Positions 1-5,398 of a stretch of 5,398 nt of DNA are shown here, piece after piece. The translations under genes and the position numbers were made by a program. Position 1 is the first letter of the stretch, and every line of letters starts with the position of its first letter. The stretch is from NCBI GenBank assembly GCA_964549995.1, contig CAZJXF010000195.1, positions 1 through 5,398 of the forward strand, in the 5' to 3' direction. The notes below the pieces were generated by a model. The model did no database searches and was not told where the DNA came from. It saw nothing but the letters and a program-made list of their open reading frames with translations. Source of the DNA: Desulfatirhabdium sp964549995 (GTDB lineage: Bacteria > Desulfobacterota > Desulfobacteria > Desulfobacterales > Desulfatirhabdiaceae).

Positions 1-1295
1 TCGATCCGGGAGGCCAGAAACGGGGCAGGGCCGCCCATCAACAGGATTTTCTTCGGATGGACCCGATAGCCTTCCAGCATTTCATGGATGGTATAGACGG
101 GTTTTTCGTTGATCCGGTTCAGAAGCGCCGTCGCTTCCGACACGATGGTGTGACAGAGGGTATCGAGAACCCGCTGGGCCGCCTGCTCCATGTCACATCC
201 CAGCTTCTGCGCGATGGGACGATATCCCTCGATAGAACGAGCCACATCTCCCGAGCGCAGCTTTCCAAGGATGCACAGGGCATCCGTCGGCGTAGGACAG
301 GCGCCGCCGAAGGCCAGGGCGAACCCCTTCCGTTCGGGTCCGATCTTCAGCGTGCCGTCGGGGCCGATGGCAACGGCGCTGTCTCCTCCCAGGGCAAGAG
401 AATGGCTTTCGATCGAGCGGATGAGGGTCTTGTATGGGCCGACGCAGATCCCGTTCGGATTGAGCACAGGGGCGAGGTTCACGAGAAGGGCGATGTCGGT
501 CGTCGTGCCGCCGATGTCGAGCACGAAGGCATCCTCCTCGTCGAAGGCAAAGGCGAGCGATCCCATGACACTTGCCGCAGGACCGGACAAAATGGTTTGC
601 GCAGGCTGATCGACCGATGCCTCCAAAAGCATCGTTCCGCCATCGGGTTTCATGATGTGAATGGGAACATGGATCCCCCGTTCGGCGAGGCTTTGCCGAA
701 CGGCGCCGAAAAAGGCGTGATGGATGGGAAAAACGGCGGCGTTGAGGTAGGTGGTTGCGATGCGTCTGGGGAAATTGAGGCTTCCGGATACCCGATGTCC
801 GAGGAAGATTCGGTCGAAACCTTCCGGAAGGGCCTTTTGAATGGCGATTTCGTGGGCGGGGTTACGGACGGAAAACTTGCCGACAATGCCGACATGGGTG
901 ATGCCTTGCCGGAGAAAGCGCTCGGCGGCCTGCCGGACCTCCTTCGGATCGATGGGCTCGATTTCCCGGCCCCGGTGATCGATGCTGCCCCGCACACAGA
1001 CATAGTGCTCGTTCGTTCGAAAAGCTTCGGGGTCCAGTCCGGGGCCGGCGCTTACGATCATGCCGACGTTCGGCAATCGACCCTGGGCAACAGCGTTTGT
1101 CGCGAGGGTTGTGCTGAGCACGATGCGTTGAAGACCGGTCGGATCGACACCTGCCGTCACGCGGCTGATGCCGCTGAGCACCGTATGAAAGAGATCGGTC
1201 GGATCGGTGGGAACCTTGACGGCTTCCCGTATGCCGTCTTCCGCCAGCAGCACAACATCCGTGTGGGTACCGCCGACATCGAGTCCAATGATCAT
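1..1295 (-). CDS. Hydantoinase/oxoprolinase (HyuA-like) family protein, 3' end cut by window edge
   Basis: Partial gene with 431 codons visible and no stop before the left edge. The family uses ATP in hydrolysing or carboxylating cyclic amides and ketones (N-methylhydantoinase A, 5-oxoprolinase, acetone and acetophenone carboxylase subunits); the substrate here cannot be told. An actin-like phosphate loop, DVGGTHTD, lies at residues 6-13. STTLATNA at 61-68 and KPDGGTM at 216-222 are typical of the N-terminal domain. ILSGPAASVMG (235-245), the second nucleotide loop DIGGTTTDIAL (260-270), LGGDSAV (302-308) and MGGPA (420-424) belong to the hydantoinase A domain. Relatives are usually about 500-700 residues, so the C-terminal part is missing. 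The ATG at 1295 is chosen because the conserved loop starts four residues later and AGGA (1303-1306) lies 7 nt upstream. It starts 21 nt after the toxin-like gene. No HyuB-type partner is visible. Family assignment is firm; function is open. Confidence 0.9.
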   Translation of the reverse strand, partial: MIIGLDVGGTHTDVVLLAEDGIREAVKVPTDPTDLFHTVLSGISRVTAGVDPTGLQRIVLSTTLATNAVAQGRLPNVGMIVSAGPGLDPEAFRTNEHYVCVRGSIDHRGREIEPIDPKEVRQAAERFLRQGITHVGIVGKFSVRNPAHEIAIQKALPEGFDRIFLGHRVSGSLNFPRRIATTYLNAAVFPIHHAFFGAVRQSLAERGIHVPIHIMKPDGGTMLLEASVDQPAQTILSGPAASVMGSLAFAFDEEDAFVLDIGGTTTDIALLVNLAPVLNPNGICVGPYKTLIRSIESHSLALGGDSAVAIGPDGTLKIGPERKGFALAFGGACPTPTDALCILGKLRSGDVARSIEGYRPIAQKLGCDMEQAAQRVLDTLCHTIVSEATALLNRINEKPVYTIHEMLEGYRVHPKKILLMGGPAPFLASRI

Positions 1296-1316
1296 ATTCG
1301 GTTCCTGATCGAAAGG

Positions 1317-1955
1317 TTACCCTGATGAGAGCCGAACGAGATGTCGTTCGAAAACGTCGAAGTGGCGTAGGAAAAAGCGTTTGGTTTCCTGCCAGGTAAA
1401 GTCGGAATCGGTCCATCTGAGGATCGGGTCGGGTTCCTGTTCGGCATCTTCGAAGAAGATGAGGCTTTTGATGACATGGTATGCATTGGCTCCGTAGCTC
1501 GCGAATCGCTTCCAGAACAGTCGACAGATGGTTTCAATATCATACCCGATCTTCGACAGCGCGTACAGATCGAAAAAATCTTTCTTCGATCCCCGTTGCG
1601 CGATGGCTTTCAGTTTTTCTGCGGCAAGATCGTCCGTATGGGCCAGTGCCATTCCTTCCCAGGGAAGAGGGGAGCGCAGCAACAGCGGGGCGTAGTGAAG
1701 AAAGGATATTTTGACGCCGTCCCATTCACAGTGCAGCGTTCCTTTCTGCATCAGCAGGACTCGTGTCGGCCGAATCGCATCGATCAGGTTTTCGGGGACA
1801 AAATCGTTTGGAGTGAAGAAGTCGAGATCGTTGGAGATCCGATGCCCAATCTGGATTGCAAGCCCCGTTCCACCGGCGAGATAGAAATCGGAGGTTTTCG
1901 GTGCGATCCAGCGAATGGCCTTCAGGGTATTGGGGGATAATACTTCCGTAAACAT
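1317..1955 (-). CDS. Nucleotidyltransferase of the AbiEii/AbiGii toxin family
   Basis: A 212-residue protein with the hallmarks of the AbiEii/AbiGii (DUF1814) nucleotidyltransferase fold. The G-G-T-G motif is in YLAGGTGLAIQ (25-35), and the metal-binding acidic pair is D43/D45 in SNDLDFF (41-47). The family's third block, EKLKAIAQRGSKKDFFDLYAL (113-133), carries K114, R121, D126 and D129. AbiEii toxins of type IV toxin-antitoxin systems transfer nucleotides to RNA (shown for tRNA acceptor ends in some relatives) and stop growth, often as phage defence. Others in the family have no known target. No signal peptide or membrane segment is seen, so it should be cytosolic. The ATG at 1955 follows a good Shine-Dalgarno, GAGGTGG (1957-1963), which lies inside the upstream small gene. 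The first 34 nt overlap that gene, implying coupled translation. It is full length with catalytic residues present. Its role as a toxin is inferred from family and partner. Confidence 0.9.
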   Translation of the reverse strand: MFTEVLSPNTLKAIRWIAPKTSDFYLAGGTGLAIQIGHRISNDLDFFTPNDFVPENLIDAIRPTRVLLMQKGTLHCEWDGVKISFLHYAPLLLRSPLPWEGMALAHTDDLAAEKLKAIAQRGSKKDFFDLYALSKIGYDIETICRLFWKRFASYGANAYHVIKSLIFFEDAEQEPDPILRWTDSDFTWQETKRFFLRHFDVFERHLVRLSSG

Positions 1956-2200
1956 GCCACCTCGTCGAAGGGAATGCCCAATCGCACCGCCCAGTATTTA
2001 CCGGTTTTCGGATCGAGGCTTCTTCGGGTTCTGACGACGTGGGCGATCGCCGCATCATCGTAGAGTCGTCGCAATACGGCGATGTCGTCGAAGTCTCCGA
2101 AATCGATCACCCGGGCGATGACGTAGGCGGCATGCTCCTGCGGATCGATGCTGTCGACATCCCAGAAAAACGGTTTTTGAAACAACCGATGAATGTTCAC
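1922..2200 (-). CDS. DUF6922 domain protein, probable antitoxin of the AbiEii-like toxin
   Basis: A 92-residue protein from a GTG start. It shows the pattern I associate with DUF6922: F-F-W-D-V-D near the N terminus (11-16), then IARVIDFGDFDDIAVLRRLY (28-47). After these come RRSLDPKTGKYW (59-70) and a GIPFDEVACLRKYY tail (75-88). Proteins of this type are commonly found beside AbiEii/AbiGii-type nucleotidyltransferases and are taken as their antitoxins; the biochemical role is not established. It is far shorter than the canonical AbiEi antitoxin and has no obvious winged-helix DNA-binding region, so autoregulation as in AbiE is not evident. The GTG at 2200 is preferred because AGGG (2209-2212) lies 8 nt upstream and it starts just before the conserved region. 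The in-frame ATG at 2239 would add 13 residues, overlap the regulator gene by 29 nt, and has no Shine-Dalgarno. It begins 10 nt after the regulator and overlaps the toxin gene by 34 nt. Confidence 0.8.
   Translation of the reverse strand: MNIHRLFQKPFFWDVDSIDPQEHAAYVIARVIDFGDFDDIAVLRRLYDDAAIAHVVRTRRSLDPKTGKYWAVRLGIPFDEVACLRKYYPPIP
1957..1963 (-). promoter_or_regulatory. Ribosome binding site of the AbiEii-like gene
   Basis: The minus strand reads GAGGTGG followed by one base and ATG at 1955. GAGGTG is a six-base match to the 16S anti-Shine-Dalgarno. It lies within the last codons of the upstream DUF6922 gene, so ribosomes finishing that gene pass over it. It is the strongest ribosome binding site noted in the window. 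Confidence 0.7.
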
Positions 2201-2210
2201 GATCCTGACC

Positions 2211-3596
2211 CTATCGGAATCGTTCGGCGCTGATCCCATATTTTCGAAGGATTTGCTGCAGGTGCTGGCGCTCCAGTCCGCAGATCTGAGCTGCCCGGGT
2301 GACGTTTCCTTCCGCCTGCTGGAGCAGGTTTTCGAAATAGCGGTTGTGAAAATCTTCGAGCATTTTCTGCTTTGCCGGACGGTAGGCAAGATCGAGGTAG
2401 CGCTCCGGCAGGCAGTCTGCGGCAGGCCGATCGCTCCAGCCGATGTCTTCCAGCCGGATCAGGTCTTCCGGTGCCAACACCACCCCTCGCTTGACAAGAT
2501 TCGCCAGCTCCCGAACGTTTCCCTCCCATTTGTAGCTCAGAAACGCCTGCATGAGCTCCGGGGAAAAGCCTTTCTTGTCGCGATCGAGCTCCGCATTGTA
2601 GCGTTTCAAGAAATAATGGGCCAGAAGTGGAATGTCTTCCCGCCTGTCCCGAAGGGGGGGCATGTGCAGGTTGACGACATTGAGCCTGTAAAAAAGGTCT
2701 TCCCGGAACTGTTTGGCTGCGATTTTCTCCCGCAGATCGCAATTGGTGGATGCGATCATTCGCACATCGACCTGGATGCTGGCCGTTTGCCCCAGGGGTT
2801 TGATCTGCTTTTCTTCGAGAACCTGCAGCAGCTTCGTCTGGACCGAAAGCGGAATGTCCCCGATTTCATCCAGGCACAGGGTGCCGCCGTGGGCCTCCTC
2901 GATGAGGCCCTTCCTGTCCAGCGTGGCATGGGTGAATGCTCCCTTCTTGTAGCCGAAGAGCTCGCTTTCGAGGATGGATTCGGGAAGGGTAGGGCAGTTC
3001 ACGTGCACGTAGGGTTTGGCGGATCGCTGGCTCATGGCATGAATGGCCCGAGCGGCCAGGTTTTTGCCGGTGCCGGACTCGCCGGTGATGAGTACGGTGA
3101 CGTCGGTCTGGGCCACCATCTGAATGGTGTCGTACACCTTCTGCATGGCGGGGCTCATGCCCACGATGTTCTGAAACGTCTGCTCGGACTGGATGCGCTG
3201 CTGCAAATGGCGGTTTTCGTGCAGCAGGCGGCTTCGCTCGAAGGCCTTGGTCAGCAGGTGGACGAGGGGTTCATGCTCGAAGGGCTTGGTGATGAAGTCG
3301 TAGGCCCCTCTCTTGATGGATTCGACGGCTACCTCGATCACCCCATAGGCCGTCATCATGATGACGGTGATCAGGGGATCGATGGCCTTGATCCGCTCGA
3401 GCAGCGCGAGTCCGTCGATCTTGGGCATTCGGATATCCAAAAGCGCCACGTCGATGGAGTGGGTTTCGACGACGTGCAGACCTGCCAGGGCATCTGTGGC
3501 CGTGTAAATGTCACAGTCGATGTCGGCCCGGATAGAACGCTGCAGCAGCTTCAGCATGTCCTTTTCGTCGTCGACGATCAGAAGGGAAGGCTTCAT
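2211..3596 (-). CDS. NtrC-type sigma-54-dependent response regulator (REC-AAA+-Fis HTH)
   Basis: A 461-residue cytosolic transcription activator. The receiver domain (about 1-120) has D9/D10, phospho-acceptor D54 (LLDIRMP), T82 and K104. The AAA+ domain (about 142-370) has Walker A GESGTGK (172-178), Walker B LCLDE (240-244) and sensor I STN (283-285). It also has the arginine-rich FREDLFYRLN (297-306) and sensor II GNVREL (359-364). A Fis-type helix-turn-helix is at about 427-455 (GNVTRAAQICGLERQHLQQIL). Such proteins hydrolyse ATP to open sigma-54 RNA polymerase promoters after phosphorylation. The sigma-54 contact loop reads GAFTHA (219-224) instead of GAFTGA, an unusual change. The ATG at 3596 is chosen because the receiver begins at once (MKPSLLIVDDE); the frame stays open 29 codons further up, inside the kinase gene. 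The start overlaps the kinase stop as ATGA and has no clear Shine-Dalgarno, so translational coupling is likely. The adjacent hybrid kinase is its probable partner. Targets are unknown. Confidence 0.95.
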   Translation of the reverse strand: MKPSLLIVDDEKDMLKLLQRSIRADIDCDIYTATDALAGLHVVETHSIDVALLDIRMPKIDGLALLERIKAIDPLITVIMMTAYGVIEVAVESIKRGAYDFITKPFEHEPLVHLLTKAFERSRLLHENRHLQQRIQSEQTFQNIVGMSPAMQKVYDTIQMVAQTDVTVLITGESGTGKNLAARAIHAMSQRSAKPYVHVNCPTLPESILESELFGYKKGAFTHATLDRKGLIEEAHGGTLCLDEIGDIPLSVQTKLLQVLEEKQIKPLGQTASIQVDVRMIASTNCDLREKIAAKQFREDLFYRLNVVNLHMPPLRDRREDIPLLAHYFLKRYNAELDRDKKGFSPELMQAFLSYKWEGNVRELANLVKRGVVLAPEDLIRLEDIGWSDRPAADCLPERYLDLAYRPAKQKMLEDFHNRYFENLLQQAEGNVTRAAQICGLERQHLQQILRKYGISAERFR

Positions 3597-5284
3597 GCGG
3601 CGGTTGCGGGTTCGTGCAGGGCGCTCAGGATATGGAATTTCAGGTCGGACATGCTGAAGGGCTTCTGGATGAATCCCTTGCATCCCTTTTCCAGAAGCTG
3701 GGTGGTGACCTCTCGGGTGAATCCGGAGCAGATGAGGACCCGGACCTTCGGATCGAAGGCTTGAAGCTTCTCGAAGGTTTCGATGCCGTTCCAGTCGGGC
3801 ATCATCATGTCGAGAATGACCACCCGGATGCGGTCATGGTGTTCTTGATACAACCGAAGGGCTTCCTGGCCGGTGGCCGCCGTCAGCACCCCGTAGCCGA
3901 GACGGGTGATCATCTGGGTGGCGACATCCCGCAACAGGGGCTCGTCATCGACAAAGAGGATCGTGTCGAGCACCGGGGGCTCGGCTGGAACAGAAGCGGT
4001 TTCCGGTTGGTGTTCGACAGGATGCTGCGACAGGGGGAAGGCGACGGTGAAGGTGGTGCCCACACCCAACTGGGATTCGACCCAAATGGCACCTGCATGA
4101 TTTCGGACGATGCCGAATACGGATGCCAGGCCAAGCCCGGAGCCGCGATGCATGGGCTTGGTGGTGAAAAACGGCTCGAAAATTTTCGGCAGATGCTCCG
4201 GCGCAATACCGACACCGGTATCCTGGACGGTGATCGAGCCGTACATTCCGGGCTGAACGGGATAGAGAGCATTCGAAAAGTCGCCGATCAGCCGCTTGTG
4301 GATGGTGATGTCGAGGGTTCCTCCGGAGGGCATGGCCTCGCAGGCATTGATGCAAAGGGTGAGCAGCATCTGTTCGATCTGATTCGGATCCGCATCGATC
4401 ACGACCGGCTCCTCGAAGGGATGCAGCCGTACCTCGATGGTGCGGAAACTTCCCTCGATCATGACGCGAACGTTTTCGATCACCCGGTTCAGATCCAGTG
4501 GCAGCACCTGGTATTTGCCCTTCTGGGCAAAACCGAGCATCTGGGAAGTGAGTTTGGCCCCGCGGTTCACGAGGGTTTCGATGTCCTGTACCCGGCGTTT
4601 CTGCTGGGTGTTCGATGCGGGGTCCAGGGCGATCAGGGAGGCGTTTCCCTGGATGGCTGCCAAAATGTTGTTGAAATTGTGGGCGATGCCGCCGGCCAGT
4701 GTGCCGAGGGCCTCGAGCTTGGAAGCCTCGAAAATCTGAGTTTGGGACTGGTTCAATTTGGACGTTTCGATGACCCGGCCCATCAAATGGGTGATTTGAC
4801 CCTCTGCATCGAAAAGAGCGGTTGCCTGAAGCATGACGGCAACGGAGGATCCGTCGCTGCGTTTGAGCTCGCAGGGAAACTGGTCCACCTTGCGATACTT
4901 CATCAGGTGGCTGAGAAGAGTAAGGCGGAATTCGGGAACGAGGTACCGCTCGAAGGCGTTTTGCTTGAACAGGGCTTCTTTGCTGTCGTAGCCCAGGATG
5001 TCGAGCAGGGCGGTACTACAGTCCAGGATCCGACCTTCGGCTGTGGTGATGAAAGATCCGTTCGGATCGTTTTGGAAATACAGACGATAGAGATTCGGGT
5101 CTGCAGCGGGAAGGGCGGTTTCCAATGAGAGGTCCGGAGATTGGATAACCTCTGGAGAACAGGGCGCCTGGTGTTCCGGGGTACCACTGGATGCGTTTTC
5201 CACAGCAAGACACCTGCATGTACCGGCAATGGATGCCATGTCCTTGGGAAATTTTGTCGAACCATTTTCGTTGATGGAAAACAT
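3593..5284 (-). CDS. Soluble hybrid histidine kinase (PAS-HisKA-HATPase-REC)
   Basis: A 563-residue sensor kinase with no membrane segment, so it should sense a cytoplasmic or diffusible signal. Residues 1-60 are low in recognisable structure. A PAS domain spans about 65-175 (GSFITTAEGRILDCSTALL starting at 76). The HisKA H-box is GGIAHNFNN with H202, carrying asparagine at the following position instead of the common acidic residue. The ATPase domain has the N-box around N313 (INACEAM), G1 DTGVGI (355-360), F-box EPFFTTK (370-376) and G2 GSGLGLA (381-387). A C-terminal receiver (about 440-560) has D446/D447, D492, S520 and K541, so it looks competent. No HPt domain is present. The ATG at 5284 gives the longest frame but has only a weak Shine-Dalgarno. 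M16 (5239) is a possible alternative and leaves all domains intact. It overlaps the downstream regulator by 4 nt and probably phosphorylates it. Confidence 0.94.
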   Translation of the reverse strand: MFSINENGSTKFPKDMASIAGTCRCLAVENASSGTPEHQAPCSPEVIQSPDLSLETALPAADPNLYRLYFQNDPNGSFITTAEGRILDCSTALLDILGYDSKEALFKQNAFERYLVPEFRLTLLSHLMKYRKVDQFPCELKRSDGSSVAVMLQATALFDAEGQITHLMGRVIETSKLNQSQTQIFEASKLEALGTLAGGIAHNFNNILAAIQGNASLIALDPASNTQQKRRVQDIETLVNRGAKLTSQMLGFAQKGKYQVLPLDLNRVIENVRVMIEGSFRTIEVRLHPFEEPVVIDADPNQIEQMLLTLCINACEAMPSGGTLDITIHKRLIGDFSNALYPVQPGMYGSITVQDTGVGIAPEHLPKIFEPFFTTKPMHRGSGLGLASVFGIVRNHAGAIWVESQLGVGTTFTVAFPLSQHPVEHQPETASVPAEPPVLDTILFVDDEPLLRDVATQMITRLGYGVLTAATGQEALRLYQEHHDRIRVVILDMMMPDWNGIETFEKLQAFDPKVRVLICSGFTREVTTQLLEKGCKGFIQKPFSMSDLKFHILSALHEPATAA

Positions 5285-5347
5285 CGCTCGACAAAACGGT
5301 GTTGGGGTTGCAGGTAAAGGTAAATGGGGAAGAAAAGGATGGAAAAA
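5285..5347 (-). other. Spacer between tRNA-Pro and the kinase gene
   Basis: This 63-bp stretch is pyrimidine-rich on the transcribed strand. It begins with five T's (5343-5347) directly after the tRNA CCA end. I see no hairpin before that T run, no good -35/-10 pair and no GG-N10-GC sigma-54 promoter. The kinase operon is therefore either read through from the tRNA gene or has a promoter too weak to recognise by eye. Confidence 0.4.
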
Positions 5348-5398
5348 TGGTCGGGACGACTGGATTTGAACCAGCGACCCCAGCGTCCCGAACGCTGT
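5348..5398 (-). tRNA. tRNA-Pro(CGG), 5' part beyond the window
   Basis: The last 51 nt of a tRNA fold properly. The anticodon stem is CAGCG/CGCTG around the seven-base loop TTCGGGA, with anticodon CGG at 5388-5390 and G37 next to it, as expected for proline tRNAs. A five-base variable loop (GGGTC) follows, then a T arm GCTGG-TTCAAAT-CCAGT with one G-U pair. The 3' acceptor strand CGTCCCG, discriminator A73 and an encoded CCA complete it. The first visible base corresponds to tRNA position 26; the acceptor 5' strand and D arm lie outside. It reads CCG codons (proline) in translation. Transcribed in the same direction as the kinase gene that follows. Confidence 0.93.

Noticed and set aside
57..1325. 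Open frame on the plus strand (422 codons) opposite the hydantoinase-like gene
   Set aside because: It is in codon register with the real minus-strand gene, which shows conserved nucleotide-binding loops across the whole stretch. The plus-strand product has no recognisable motif.
1476..1940. Plus-strand frame opposite the AbiEii-like gene, considered as an antisense gene
   Set aside because: It is in codon register with the toxin gene and shows no motif. Shadow.
1927..1943. Inverted repeat GTATT/AATAC with a 7-base loop at the start of the toxin gene
   Set aside because: Only five base pairs, mostly A-T, within coding sequence, with no extension of the stem. Too weak to call an operator or attenuator.
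2315..2328. Palindrome CCTGCT-GG-AGCAGG inside the regulator gene
   Set aside because: It encodes part of the LLQQA run before the helix-turn-helix. A two-base loop and in-gene position make a functional hairpin unlikely, and no second copy was noticed.
2193..3764. Long open frame on the plus strand (523 codons) opposite the response regulator
   Set aside because: Its codon boundaries coincide exactly with those of the regulator on the other strand, so it stays open simply because TTA, CTA and TCA codons are avoided there. It has no recognisable domain, while the minus-strand protein is a full NtrC-type regulator.
4088..4104. TGGCAC on the plus strand as a sigma-54 promoter
   Set aside because: No GC-containing -12 element at the required spacing follows it, and it lies inside the kinase gene pointing against all genes.
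3614..5128. Long open frame on the plus strand (504 codons) opposite the hybrid kinase
   Set aside because: It has the same codon-register effect as the frame opposite the regulator. The composition is that of a shadow and the minus strand encodes a complete kinase.
5348..5373. The tRNA-Pro 3' end as an attachment site for an integrated element
   Set aside because: No direct repeat of the tRNA 3' end was noticed elsewhere in the window and no integrase gene is present.

Overview
The window is a compact, one-directional stretch of bacterial DNA. Every supported gene lies on the minus strand, so transcription runs from high to low coordinates. Moderately high GC, a PAS-type histidine kinase with a GGIAHNFNN H-box, an NtrC-type sigma-54 activator and a CCA-encoding tRNA-Pro point to a Gram-negative bacterium. 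Desulfobacterota (sulfate-reducer-like deltaproteobacteria) is the likeliest group. This is inferred from family resemblance and was not tested by a search.

In transcription order the layout is as follows. (1) The 3' two-thirds of a tRNA-Pro(CGG) gene, cut by the right edge. (2) After a 63-bp spacer, a soluble hybrid histidine kinase (PAS-HisKA-HATPase-REC). (3) Overlapping it by 4 nt (ATGA), an NtrC-type response regulator (REC-AAA+-Fis HTH). (4) After 10 nt, a 92-residue DUF6922-type protein, the probable antitoxin. (5) Overlapping that by 34 nt, a nucleotidyltransferase of the AbiEii/AbiGii toxin family. (6) After 21 nt, a hydantoinase/oxoprolinase-family ATPase that runs off the left edge. 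There is no gap over 300 bases without a gene. The largest untranslated stretch is the 63-bp spacer.

The first two proteins form a cognate two-component pair: the kinase senses something in the cytoplasm through its PAS domain, and the regulator would activate sigma-54 promoters located elsewhere. The DUF6922/AbiEii pair looks like a non-canonical relative of AbiE toxin-antitoxin systems. It sits directly behind the regulator with no room for a conventional intergenic promoter. The hydantoinase-like gene may be co-transcribed or may simply follow by chance.

The points most worth a second look are the toxin-antitoxin-like pair embedded in a signalling operon, and the altered sigma-54 contact loop of the regulator (GAFTHA instead of GAFTGA). 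The kinase also has asparagine instead of an acidic residue directly after its phospho-accepting histidine. Nothing here is clearly a wholly new system.
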